Below are positions 20,657 to 32,099 of a stretch of 64,000 nucleotides of DNA, one piece after another (position 1 is the first letter of the stretch; each line of letters opens with the position of its first letter). Source of the stretch: Laetiporus sulphureus 93-53 (lineage: Eukaryota; Basidiomycota; Agaricomycetes; Polyporales; Laetiporaceae); NCBI RefSeq assembly GCF_001632365.1, contig NW_024468591.1, positions 4,075 to 68,074 on the forward strand, given 5' to 3'. The notes under the pieces were generated by a model that worked only from the letters and a program-made list of their open reading frames with translations, searched no databases and was not told the origin of the DNA. Position numbers and translations under genes: made by a program.

Positions 20657-22381
20657 ATGTCTCCTTCGTGCAAGCATTCCTTGGCCTTCGCGCACCGACG
20701 CGTGAAGGAGAGACTTCGTGCCGTAGTAGATCGTCTCCACATCAAGAGGTACGTTCCACGCATTCCCCGCAGTCTTGCTTGGCGAGATGGCAAGGTCCAT
20801 TCCCGTCCTGGTGTGATTAGTACTCCGAAGTGCAGCGACAACCTTTGCGATGCATCACGACGTTCAGTGGATCGTGGCACTCTCAGGATCTCGCTCTGTG
20901 TGCCTTGCTCTATCGATCACCGTTCCTGACCCGGCTCTCCCTCTAGGCACTCTGTCACCCATAATCCACGACCCAACTGCTCTAACCGCTTCATTCCTTC
21001 AGAGATATGGGCCATCATCATCAAGCATGCATGTCTGAGTGACCACGACCCACTCGACACCTCGCAGGAACTCTCCTTTCTCGAGTCGTCCCACGCTCAG
21101 CTCGCCACCTACCGCGCCGTCATGCGCATCAAGCTCGCGCTTTTAATGGTCTGCCGTGAGTGGAACGCGCTCGCCCGGCCCTTTCTCTACGAGTTCATCT
21201 GGATTAGCCGCGCCACACAGGCGCAACTCCTCGTGCGCACGCTCGTTACCGAGTCGTTCCAGTACCCCTACTCTTGCACCAGTGGCCAGTACCTCCGCCG
21301 CCTGCACATCGAGACGCTCTCTCTCGAACGCTGCTCTCCAGCCGATCTCCGCACCATCCTCGAGTTCGCGCCCCACCTATCTATCTTCTCCGATCACCAT
21401 TCCGTCCGCCGGAGTCTCCTGGAAAACCCCTCAGACCCACGATGTAGCCCAGAGGAGATCTTGAGGCTGGTTGCACATCCAAAGATCCGACGCCTAAGCT
21501 GGACCTGCTACGACGACCGCCCCTTCCAGCTGCGAATGCACCCACTTGAGTGCAACCTCGCGACGCGACTCGAGTATCTCGAGCTCTCGTGCTATTCACC
21601 GCACTTCCGCATCATCCTCGCCGAGTCGCTGTCACAGCCCAATGGAGAGAAGATCGACATGGACGTCTCGCTCCCGTCGTTACGCGCTCTCAAAGTGTCA
21701 CTCGACAATAACACGTTCGCTGCACTCGCCTCATGGGAGATGCCGAGACTCATGAACCTTTCCGTCGTTTCCTCCGACTTCAGCTACACCGGGCTTGGTT
21801 TCGCACAGTTCTTCCAGGCGCACGGAAGCAAGCTCAGCCAGCTCGAGCTCGGACACTCGTCTGCGATCATCGAGGAGCACTACCTCACCACGCCACATCA
21901 CGTGCTTCAGTTACAGCAGAACGCGCACGCGTTGCGCCCGATCCCGCTAGCGGATTGGTGCCCGAATCTCCGCGAGTTCATATGCTCCGCTGACGCCGAG
22001 TGGCACTGGCAGTCGCCTGACTGGATCGCGCCACATATCCTCCTCCCTGCGCACCCACGTATCGAGCTCATTGGCATCCGCGACATCGACACACGTCTCC
22101 TCGAAGACGCACCGGTGCACGCGGGCGACACGCCGTACTTCCCACTCTTCGAGCAACTCTCGTCCCTGCTGCACCGCGACGCGTTCCCGAGTCTCCTTTA
22201 CGTGCGCGATATGAGCGCAGAGAGCCATCGCATGCGAACAGACAGGCCTGATCGCCGCGTGGTGCAGTTCTGGACACGTGTCGTCGAGCGGTGTCGTGAT
22301 CGCGAGGTGTACCTCGAGGACTACAGCGGCGTCAATATCACCTTGCGAAATCTTCAGCAGGCCGTTAAGGCTTGCTGTTAG
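20657..22381 (+). CDS. F-box/LRR-like protein, two exons
   Basis: ATG at 20657 after a pyrimidine tract and CCGACC. Exon 1 is 20657-20748, intron 20749-20946 (GTACGT...CTCTAG), exon 2 20947-22381; the join keeps frame and gives 508 residues. The F-box-like segment is RFIPSEIWAIIIKHACL, followed by MVCREWNALARPFLYEFIWI, the usual pattern of Agaricomycete F-box proteins that recruit substrates to SCF ubiquitin ligases. The rest is leucine-rich without clear repeats and resembles divergent LRRs. No internal stop is seen. It is one of the few intact genes in the left half of the window. A shorter start at the in-frame ATG 21122 would lose the F-box, so 20657 is preferred. Confidence 0.8.
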
Positions 22382-24948
22382 GCTGGGGAGGCTGACAATA
22401 TTTCCCGCTCATCTATCGACATTTACTATCCATTTGACGTTTTGAGGTTTCGCCACTTCATATACCACACACGGACTCCACAGACGGGGGAAGACGCTTT
22501 CATTTGACTGATACGTTGATGCAGTAAGTATCATTGTTGTATTTTATGGACTTTCGTGACATGCTAGATATGTTCCAAACGGGGATCGCTACGGAATTTC
22601 TACGTCGGAAGGTGATATGTTCGGTGGTCATGATGTAGCTCGAATTTGTGAAACAAAAATGAGAGATTTCAGGAGTCGAGCTTTATCTGCAGCTCCAAAA
22701 GAGTAACAACATACGTTCAGGATCGTTGAACCGTATAATCGGAGGCATCGCAGTGTGTACGTGTAATGTGTGCCTGAGGCAGCAAACAGCAGCAACTGAT
22801 GCTGATCCATTCCCGTACATGCAGGTCGCAAATGAGACATCGTCATCGATTCAAAGCATCCCAACGAGTCCTCCGATGATGCCTGTGGGACTTTTCAGCC
22901 CTTACGGACTACCCTCCGCATGACTCCGGGACTCTCTCGGTGTACTACCAATAGCTCTATGTAGTCATCCTAACATCCCTGAACTTTCTTTAGACTCTGC
23001 CACGCCATACGCTACGTAGCGTACCTGCTTGGGTATCATACAACCTTGTATATTACGAACAATACACACTGCAGACATAAGGCCATTTGCCACCATGATA
23101 TATGTTGCTTTGGTCCTTTGTCTTTAGAAACTGAATTTGTCTCTGTGGCAAGTATAATGGAACACTCTAAATTTGAAGCTCAATTTGCAACAGTTTCAAA
23201 TCACAGTTCATATATTTTCCTAAGCCTCTTGTACAAATCCTGAACATTGCATACAAAATGTAGTGTTGTTACAAATGTACATTTATATGCTCTGTTCTGA
23301 GGGGCAATTTGCCAATTTATGATACTGTTTTCAATCCTGTTATATTTTATATGCAATATTTTATAATTTCTGCTTGCAGCTAAGGCAAAATATGTTGGCA
23401 CCAATTTGTGGCTGTTACAACTTCAGGCATTAATTATGGATATGCAACACCATATGTCACACAGATAAATCTATTTTCTAAAGACAAAGGATCAAACCAA
23501 CATATTTCATAGTAACAAATGGCATTATGTCTGCAGTGTAAGCACACGCCGAGTGGGATACTCACCGGTGTGCCACTGTGACACGTCTAGCTTTCAGCAC
23601 CTGGGCAGCTCTGCCTGGGTTATTCTCATGTCGGTCTCTTTTGCAGCTAAGTTGACTCCTTGGAAATGTCCACCCACAGCATTTGAATATCGAATGCTGT
23701 GGATGGACATATCAAATCTGTAGACCATGGAAGAGAACATTTGTGTGATATGCATGCTCGGAACATGCGATCATAACCGTCAGCAAAGAAAGTACTAATT
23801 CTCATTGCAGCAAACCCATTGCGACTAATAGAACGAGTCAGCCTTTCTCATCAATAAATGAGGTTGGATAGCCTCGTAAAAGGCTCATTTTCACTTTTCC
23901 TTGGCATTAACTCACGTTTCACTTACGATTTAATAGGTCTGCCTACTAGGGGAGACATTAATGTTAAACTGCTTTATTGACTTGCAAAATGATGAACATG
24001 TTATCAAAGCCAGCAGCAATTCTGACAGTGGCTACCTTCTAGGCTTCCAAAACCTCGTGCTCGTGGTGCAAGCAGTTTGGAATTCAATGTGATCCGCTAT
24101 ATTCCGTGGTCGGTGCATCATATGCGGAAATTATCTCGTTAAACAGTGAACGTGATAGGTTACGAAAGCCTCCACGTCGCGTCAGTCAACTCTTAACGTT
24201 TATCTGACAGCGATGGTACTTGAAAAGCGTACATAATATACCTTCTGCTGATATTGAGGGCCATGCCTATCATTGTACTGAAGCAATCCCTTTATGTGCA
24301 AATTGCTGCTTGCGATCCTGCATCATGACAGTAAACATTTCGAGTGACCAAAGGGGAAGGTGTGACATGATGCCACATGACAAGAGGCCACAGCTGGCCA
24401 CACCGCAGAGACGAAGCGATTTGCGCACATGGCAAATGCTTAGCAAATGTCTACAGGTTTTTTGCCTTTGTGATCTTGATTTGCTACGGTTCCTTCCCAC
24501 ATTCCGTATTAAGTATTTGCATATAATATTTTGGAGGAAGGAATTTAATTCATATATTTTAAAAAATGACACCATTTTCAAACTCACCAAGGACATTTAA
24601 AATTCGAGTGTTGTTGAATATTATACATATGTTTTTGAATTCCAAAACATCGCACATATAAAAATGCCCAATAGCAAATAAATTTAAACTTTCAGTGCTG
24701 TTGAACGTAATCATACATTTTTGAATATAAAACCATCACATATATAAAATACCCAGTAGCAGATGAAGGTGACCTAGTAGTGATCTTGGTATTCACACTA
24801 CAAACACGGTACAATAAAATCGCACCGAAAAGTCTGTACAAAATCCCGATTCATTATTTATCCGCCGTTTCATTTATCTGCGGTTTCATCAATTCTTCCA
24901 CGGTTTCAACTAATTATCCAAAGATTTTTTACAGACTTTTGTGTCAGC
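22382..24948. other. AT-rich intergenic region
   Basis: No gene is supported. It holds the MITE-like element at 23067-23538 and a hairpin (CCACAGCATT..AATGCTGTGG) at about 23674-23703. ORFs at 24220-24600 on both strands mirror each other and have no domain. Confidence 0.6.
23067..23538. mobile_element. MITE-like element with ~95-bp terminal inverted repeats
   Basis: The left end CACTGCAGACATAAGGCCATTTG is matched in inverted form by the right end ...CAAATGGCATTATGTCTGCAGTG; inner matches include CCTTTGTCTTTAGAAA. Total length is about 472 bp with no coding capacity. A clear target-site duplication could not be read. CACTG ends would suit a hAT-type element, but this is not shown. Confidence 0.6.
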
Positions 24949-26101
24949 CACTGCTCATTAGACGTGCCCACTGCCTATTTGAGACACGCAGCCACTGCTG
25001 CACTGGCCTGGGTGCTCTGGCAAACTGGCAAATACCATCAGACCGGCCAAGTGAGGGAGCGCCCAGGCCACTGCTGCAGCAGTGGCTGCGTGTCTCAAAT
25101 GGGCAGTGAGCACCCACGCCACCAGAGCAGTGGCTGCGTCTCAAATAGGCAGTGGGCACCCAAGCCACCGCAGCAGTGACTGCATCTCAAATAGGCAGTG
25201 GGCGCTCTGTCAAAGATCCCATCAGACCAGCCCTAAACTGGAGGCCTTGAATTACCCGTGGATCCGCTACGGGCGCCTCTTCTCTCTCACTTCCGCTCCA
25301 CCTCCTAGGCTTTCTTTGCGCATGCACCTTAGTGTAATAATGTAGCAGCTAATGGACTCAACGTAGTGTAGACTTGTGTAGACTTAGCGTGGACGTTAGC
25401 GTAGACTTGTTTAGAACAACCATTCATGACTGTTGACAACTGCATCACGACCGTGTTATGACCCGTCTCGAATTAGAGAGAAAGGATGGATACAAAAATG
25501 AGGAATTGTCGGCACAGGGAGTGCTACTCACGTCAGTCGCTTAACGGGTCGCATCACCCAGCACAGGTGAAGTCTCTGTGGCGAAGGAGGAGGGAGGGAG
25601 CGAGACTCATATTGGTCACGTAACGGGTCAATACATGGTGGAAGCCCGACAGCGATGCGCATCATCATGCTCCACCCATTTATCTCACGCATCGTATGCA
25701 GCCTGCCCCTCAGCTGGCGCAACACCCTCGTCGACTGGATGCCCATACTGGCCCTACGTGAGATGCGCGAAATCGTGGGCACACTCGACAGTTTACGATC
25801 ATTTAGCACCGTTGGCTGCCAGAGTTCCATTCACCCTTCGGAGATGTGAAACAGATAGCACCTGGAAGGAATCATAGGGTGCATAACAGATTTCTAGGAG
25901 TTGAGACATGCATGTTGACTGATCTTTCCTCCACACCTGCTTTCTAGCAGTTGTCGATGTTCGATCTCACGCCTTCGCCTGCAACATATGACGAGGAATA
26001 TGTGACCGTACAGCTTTGTGGCGCCAACAACAGCGATCCGGAGGAGCAAGACTGTGGACCATCACCATGAATGCCTTCGAAGTCACCGCGGAAGCATTGA
26101 C
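24949..26101 (+). repeat. Dispersed composite repeat, copy 1 (with P450 fragment)
   Basis: Begins with inverted and direct copies of a ~54-bp word (GCAGTGGCTGCGTCTCAAAT..GCAGTGGGCACCCA), including the palindrome CACTGCTGCAGCAGTG. This is followed by a shared block (CTAGGCTTTCTTTG, GTAGACTTG words), a P450-like fragment, then a shared tail (25795-26101). The same modules recur at 44633-45430 and 56735-59067. Relative to copy 3 it lacks the CWC2 fragment and most of the P450 fragment. Confidence 0.75.
25655..25800 (+). pseudogene. Cytochrome P450 fragment in repeat copy 1
   Basis: The reading MRIIMLHPFISRIVCSLPLS, followed by WRNTLVDWMPI and LREMREIVGTLDS, matches the pre-I-helix region of basidiomycete P450s. 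The fragment stops abruptly at the repeat tail. The same fragment, longer, is at 57379. Confidence 0.5.
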
Positions 26102-27700
26102 GAGGGAATCGAGCAATCGAATCTCAGTGCGCAAGTTCATCGTCAAACACCTTGCCCCATGGAAAACAGCGTTGGTTTGCTCACAGTAAGTGATTGGACA
26201 TTAAAATCGTTGCGATTCATCTGAAGGTATGGCGATATAGATCTCCAAGCTGCTGTTCTGTTGTCCACTTTCATGCACTTCTGCGGCGGTATCCTTCTGA
26301 TCTTCCCCGTTGCTGATGAAGAGGGAGCATATGTGGATTGCAATCAATCCTCAGACCAAGGTCTGTTCGTATACATGTGCTATGGCTTTATTCTCATCGT
26401 CTTTCTGGTCTGCCTCGTCTGCTGCAGGCACAAAAGCACCTATCAACGGTTCCGAACATGTGTGTGCACGTCGCCGGCTTCTAGTCTCATTACCTCCCCC
26501 ATGGAAGCGTTCATAACGGTGACGAACAGGTTTTCTCACTTGGAAATTGATTGTTCGACATCAAGTTTCACAAAGGCGGCCATAGAAAGGTATGGCCATT
26601 TGGTTTGGCAGCACTATTACAAGCTCACACCTATATAATGACAGCATTCCAAGGCCAGAAGTCGTCAAGAGGATAATGAACGTCGATAGTATGCACTCTC
26701 AAGCGGAAGCAACTTGCGCACTTGCAAAACCCATATCGTGCGCACCTAGACTGGTTGCAATGAATCCAGAGGTCACAATCAGCACGACTCCTCCTCCGAG
26801 CAAGGTCGTCCAGTCACTGTCTCTCGTGAAGGTGCATCACCGCTTGTGCAACTGCCAAGACCAATGGTGCCCTCTTCGGATGTCAATGGCCCAACACACT
26901 TTGCAAAAAAAAAGATTCCTCAATCAGCTAGATTGCACCGAACGGATGAAAGGAAAATTGGTCAGACAGAGCCATCGCAAATCATGCCACATACCATTTC
27001 AAGCCAAACCGTCTCAGCTCAGGAGCTCAGAGGAACTGCCCAGCAGACCCGTGCAGAGAAGGCCGAAGAAAAGACGAGCCAGTCCATTGCACGCGCAGCC
27101 CCTTCACCATCCTCTCGCTGATGCTCTCCGTCTCTTTCTACTCGTCCAGGAGCTAGACGTGCGAGTTCAGATAGTTGCGCGAGCGGCGATTATCGTTGTA
27201 CCTGGATGAGAAGCGAGAGCATGAGGGGAGTCAGGAAGCTCACAAAATATCTCATCAGGCACAGCGTGTGAAAAGCGCAGCTTGAGAGGAGGATGTGAGG
27301 CTGAGAATGAGTTGGATTGTGATAGAGAGAGAGGTCTGGAAAGGTAGAGACTTCGTGATAGAGACAGGGAAAGAGAGCGCAAAGGAGACAAGGATCGTGA
27401 GCATGATCGGGACAAAGACAGAGATCGGAACCAGGATGGGATAGACATTGCAGGGACAACAAGGACCGTGATCAGTCCCAGGGGGGAGCGACATCATGAA
27501 CGTTGCTTTCATGGCTTCTGTGCCAACCGTTCCCTCCATGGACAAATGTGGCCTCCCCACAAGGCTCGATCTACCAAGACATCGAGAGACCGAGCATCGA
27601 GAGGAAGCGTTGGGCAAGAGAAGACATGCAATCGATTAGTGGACTCAATGACTTAGCACAGGCCTAGCGTAGAATCACGAGACATTAATGCATGACCAGC
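26102..27700 (+). other. Unrecognised, partly low-complexity sequence
   Basis: Open readings at 26261-26638 (with one hydrophobic stretch, FILIVFLVCLVCC) and 26592-27209 have no family match I can name. Around 27360-27450 the plus strand reads DRDRERERKGDKDREHDRDK, an Arg/Asp repeat as in splicing-factor-like tails, interrupted upstream by stops. It may be a decayed gene; no function is assigned. Confidence 0.25.
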
Positions 27701-27779
27701 GATGGAGCATCAGTAAAGGGTCGGCACAATCCCTTGATTGCCAGTTTTAGTGGAGAGCCTTGCACGCTCCAGGATCATC

Positions 27780-28640
27780 AGAACCTGCTACTGACATTGC
27801 GGGAATAATGGAATCGGATGGAGAGAAAAGGCACCTACTGTCGGCACAGATACAGAACGAGACTCATGCCAACAGCACACGGAATGAGGCTCACATCGAT
27901 ACGCGGGTAGCGTACGTGAATTAGGCTGATCGTTCTGATAGTATGTCCGTCCTCCTGCCAGTGACGTTAGGTAGTTATTGTTTGTTTGGAGTGTCATGAA
28001 GGTCGCCATCCAATACCACCGATCCACTGCTATCCAGCACCATCCAGAGTCGCCGGGACTCGCTAAATGTCAAAGGATGTTTCCCGAGTTTTTCGTGCCA
28101 TTTAGCCGAGCAGCTTATTATCTGTTCTCGGTGCCCCCCTTCGACCCAGAGCTGCTATTCAGAATTGAGCTAGTGTGATGGTTTTAATGGTACATCTGTC
28201 CTTCCACCTGTATCTAGCCGAACAACTTATTGTATATTTTCAGTGCCCTCGCCCAGAGCCACCGTCCAGAGTTGTTGGTGTCATCCGCTGATGCACCCTT
28301 TCCATGATGGGCAGTGTATGTGAGTTAAGGTGTTCATTTTGATGGTACATCCATCCTTCCGCCGGTTTCACTAAATAGGTGCTTATTGTCTATTAGGAGC
28401 ACCCTGAATGTCGTCATCCATAATCGCCTTCCAATATCGCTGTCCAGCACCATCCAGAGTCATTGGGACACTCCAAGCATCAAAAGACAAGATTGTTGGT
28501 CGCTTTCCAGAATCGTTCTTGCCATCTGACGGACTCGTCCTAATCGAGCAATTAAGATGCGATGCTCCTCTAATTGTCCATTCTCAGAGCCATCACCAGA
28601 GCATCCAAAATTGCCAAGATCCTCCCGTGAGTTGCGGGAT
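27780..28640 (+). repeat. Dispersed repeat family E, first array
   Basis: About two and a half degenerate units built of the words GATGGTACRTCCRTCCTTCCGCC, GGTGCTTATTGTC, CCAGCACCATCCAGAGTC, GCCATTTAGCCGAGCAGCTTATT and GTTGGTGTCATCCGCTGATGCA. The same words recur in the same order at 30990-31420 and 45431-46075. No coding capacity is seen. Confidence 0.7.
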
Positions 28641-28800
28641 ATGAAAGACGCACGCGGAACTCTCTGAGGTGGGTGTTTCATGTCACGCCCATTTATTGTC
28701 TTCTTACTTGTCCTTTCCAACTTACACCATTTCCTCGTCTTCTCGCGGCATGACTGGCATTCGTGTACGTGAAGAATTCCATCATTTACACTCTCATGTA

Positions 28801-30125
28801 ATGTGTGCAACAGTTTACATTGAAGAAGACATTGCATGGCCACGATCTTCCCATGAACACTGTGGCTGTCGGCCATGATGGTCTGACATTGCTCACAGGT
28901 GGTTTGTTTTCAACATACACTGCTCACCCCCAGTTCTTACCCAAGACATTGCAGCTGATGATGGACGTGTTATTGTTTAGGATCTCGAGACCGCGCACCA
29001 GATACAGGACATATCATGCATGTTTCACGGCCAAGTGGTTTGCATATGCTGGATTGATCTTGGCAAGGGTGACAATCTGGCTTTCATCATTGGCTGCACT
29101 GATGGCAGCCTGCAGGTTTATCAGAGAGTGGACTTGAAGGTGCATCTCACCAGCAAATAAGCCATGCATTACCTACTGTCCTGCCACAGGCCCCCTTCGC
29201 ATACTGTTCTATGATGGTTGGCCACAAAGCCTTCGTTCAAAACATTAGCTATGATCACAGTAGTGGTCACATTGCCAGTGTTGGCGGGGGCACAATTCAG
29301 CTGTGGAAGCTGACCACAGGTGGTTTGTCTCCATTTTCTATTTCTATAACAGCGATGTATGCATGCCTCATGAACCTATGCACAGGCTGTTTGGAGAAGA
29401 TTCCTACGGACTTTGAACAGGAGGGAGCAATGATGCAGAGCGTTCACTTTTTAGACAATGGAACCAACGTCATTCTTTGTCTCTGCGAGTCGCATGAAGT
29501 ATACGTATCTAGGTCAGTGTTGTTCAACAAGCCCTGCTGATCGCCAACCCTTCGTAGACTATGCTACAATGTGGACCCTTGGAATCTGCAGTGGGCTAAG
29601 CAGATCCCAACTTGCATGTGCGTAGTCATCCACGTTCACTTACCCATAACCTCAAATGAATCCAGTGGTCATTCTATGCTCTCTTCCAACGGGCAGTCTC
29701 TGTTCATCTCGAACCTTCTTTCTGGCGTTGATCAATACAGACTGCCATCCATGGAGTGAACTCATTCATATTCCTATCCAATTCTATGCAACTACATGAT
29801 GCAAGTCAGCCTCTTTGACAATGAGGTTGTTATGGGCAGAAATGATGGTTTTGCACGAGTATTTGACATCAGGACTAGGCGATTAACTCAGATGCTCGAC
29901 CATTCCCATGGTGAGCGACACGCAGTGGCTTAGACACGAGGTAATCTCACGCTTCGGTCTTCTTTCAGACACGACGCTGGTGCAGATTGTTTCTGTAGGT
30001 TAGATGCACCCTTTGCTCAGGCATAATGCTGACGTCCTCGTAGACACATGAAAGTGAGTGGCAGTGCCTAATCATGACCGCATCCACCGATGATGGCCCA
30101 TCGGAGCTGAGGATATGGTCATGTG
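28801..30125 (+). pseudogene. Decayed WD40-repeat protein gene
   Basis: Plus-strand exons with short introns read as WD40 repeats: LHGHDLPMNTVAVGHDGLTLLTGG, then DGRVIV-stop-DLETAHQ, LAFIIGCTDGSLQVYQRVDL, VGHKAFVQNISYDHSSGHIA then IQLWKLTTG, FARVFDIRTRRLTQMLDHSH and TASTDDGPSELRIW. The TAG at 28978-28980 replaces the Trp of the first WD motif (TGG to TAG). Further stops occur near 29757. Intact homologs would form a beta-propeller scaffold. No other domain is seen. Confidence 0.65.
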
Positions 30126-30189
30126 TAGGTTCATAAAAACAAATACATCTGACTTTAAGTTGATTGAATGTACTGTAGAACTTAACTTC

Positions 30190-30585
30190 TCAAAGCGTGG
30201 TGCCCTCGGCTTCTCCCACATATTGGGTCCAATTGTTCCTGGTAGCATTTTCCACTGCCGCGTTCGTGAGCTTTATTACTTCAGAAAGGCATGTGGATTT
30301 GTGGCAATGGGCCCACAATGCAGGCGCTGGGTGTGTTTGCAGTAGAAGCCGATGAAATTGTTGATACGTAGTGCCATTCACCAGCTTTCTCTCATTGTGT
30401 TCGATAAAATTTGCTAGCATTCGTTGATACGTAGTGCCATTCACCGGCTTTCTCTCGTTGTGTCCGATAAAGTTTGCTAGCATTCCTGTGGAAGTGGGCT
30501 TCAAGGCTTCAATAATGACAAGCAAGAGACGAACTAGGCAAGTTAAGAGCTGAATAGCCACTGCCATGGCGTCTGCAACTTTCAA
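30190..30585 (-). CDS. Hypothetical ORF with an in-frame 21-residue duplication
   Basis: A 131-codon minus ORF contains two copies of MLANFI.HNERK.VNGTTYQ, encoded by a 63-bp tandem duplication (30360-30422 and 30423-30485). No domain is recognised and there is no clear promoter. It may be a gene fragment. Confidence 0.25.
   Translation of the reverse strand: MKVADAMAVAIQLLTCLVRLLLVIIEALKPTSTGMLANFIGHNERKPVNGTTYQRMLANFIEHNERKLVNGTTYQQFHRLLLQTHPAPALWAHCHKSTCLSEVIKLTNAAVENATRNNWTQYVGEAEGTTL
30360..30485. repeat. 63-bp tandem duplication
   Basis: Two adjacent 63-bp units starting GTTGATACGTAGTGCCATTC, differing at a few positions, mostly transitions. Confidence 0.9.
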
Positions 30586-30989
30586 AGTTTGCAGGCTTGA
30601 CGATCACACAATGTACGACATTCACAGTCCACATCAGGGAGTGCAGAAGGTGTCCGCAGGGGCAAACGATGAACTAGAGTGAGACCCGTTCATTGCTTCC
30701 TACCCAGCATCGTGGGAACTGTATGCAGATTTATTGCATGATTCAAGGTATTTCCACTCTCTCTACGTCACCGCACAGGTGCTAATTCAATTTCGATTTC
30801 GATTGAGACTCATGGATTAGCACCATCTGATGCTGCCATCTAGGAACGCTTGGGATCCGCCAAGGATCTCCAGCTGGCTGCGGGTGATGTGAGGATAGCT
30901 GTCTCATATGCCCGTATCCCCGATACCGAGCCTTATTCACTCCTTTTGCTGCTGTCTTTGCTACTGTCTTAGCAGTCCACTGTGGGCAA

Positions 30990-31420
30990 TGTAGCATGCG
31001 TGAGTTAGGCTGAGAGTTTTGATGGTATGTCTGTCCTCCCGCCTGCGATGCTATAGGTGCTTATTGTGTCTCCACTGCCGTCCAGGGCTACCCAGAGTCA
31101 TCAGGACCTGCTTAGCATCGAAGAATGAATATCCAGAATCATTCGTGCCATCTAGCTGAACAACTTATTTGTTTTCCATGCTAACTGCCAGAGCCACCAT
31201 CCAGAATTGTTGATGTCATTTCCAGATGCATCGTTTCCATTGTGGGCAGCCTTTATGAGTCAGGCCAATCACCTTCAGGTACAGTCGCTTTCAGGATATG
31301 CAGACACTTGTTGTCCATTCGAAGTGCCACAAATGTTGCTGTCCAATTCTGCCATCCAACACCGCTGTCCAGAGTCACCAGGACCCACCAAACACCTCCA
31401 GTGGATTGCCTGTTGATGCG
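30990..31420 (+). repeat. Dispersed repeat family E, second array
   Basis: Contains GATGGTATGTCTGTCCTCC, GGTGCTTATTGTGTC, GCCATCTAGCTGAACAACTTATT, GTTGATGTCATTTCCAGATGCA and CCAGAGTCACCAGGACC in the same order as the 27.8 and 45.4 kb arrays, but more diverged. Confidence 0.55.
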
Positions 31421-31613
31421 AAGGATGGGAGATAATGAAATTGCTCTCGGTATCGTCGGCACGTGTTGTTCAAGACGTTATTGTCCGTTGACCAGTGCAG
31501 ATGTGCTCCACCAAGAGCTGCCCTGCCCGGCCGGATGCATGCTTACTGCCGAGCATGAGAAGCTCTATTTTTTAGCTTGTAAATTCGCTGTTGAAATCAA
31601 TGCAGATAGCCAC

Positions 31614-31630
31614 GCATATATAAATGCGGT
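31614..31630 (+). promoter_or_regulatory. TATA-like element upstream of the F-box pseudogene
   Basis: GCATATATAAATGC lies about 480 bp upstream of the first recognised F-box codons. It is only a weak candidate. Confidence 0.2.
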
Positions 31631-32099
31631 GTCTTCACGTTCGATGGGATGTCAGCACGTCAAATCATGGGCTTGGTTCTCAGCTTGTTATTTCCCTTCT
31701 GGTGGAGGATTTGGGTTGTGTCTGCGGACACTGTTCCTGTGAGTTCAGCTTCATAGCATAGGATCGCTGATCTTGATACTACACACGCATTTCCAGGTGG
31801 CAGATGAGAAGTTTGGCTCAACAGACAGCTTCATATCCTCTGATAATGATGGTGGCATTTGTCTCGTTAATGATCTCAGCAAATCCTCCCTCTCCGTATG
31901 CAAGTCCGTGAATAATCGCATGATGGGTTACTAAGTCATTGTGCTAGATCTCATTGGATTGTCTCTTCGGAGAGCCTGAATCATCCTCCCTTCCACCCTC
32001 CGCTGTGCTGCCTGAAGACCCATCTATTCTCGTAAGTGAAATGATGCCATTTTTATCAAAAGGCACCATCTGAGTTCTGACACAGTCACCTCTCTGTAC

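Noticed and set aside
24220..24600. Plus and minus ORFs in the AT-rich spacer
   Set aside because: Complementary frames of the same stretch with no domain.
26261..26638. ORF with a hydrophobic segment as a membrane protein
   Set aside because: Single hydrophobic stretch, no homology I can name, next to repeat junctions; not enough support.
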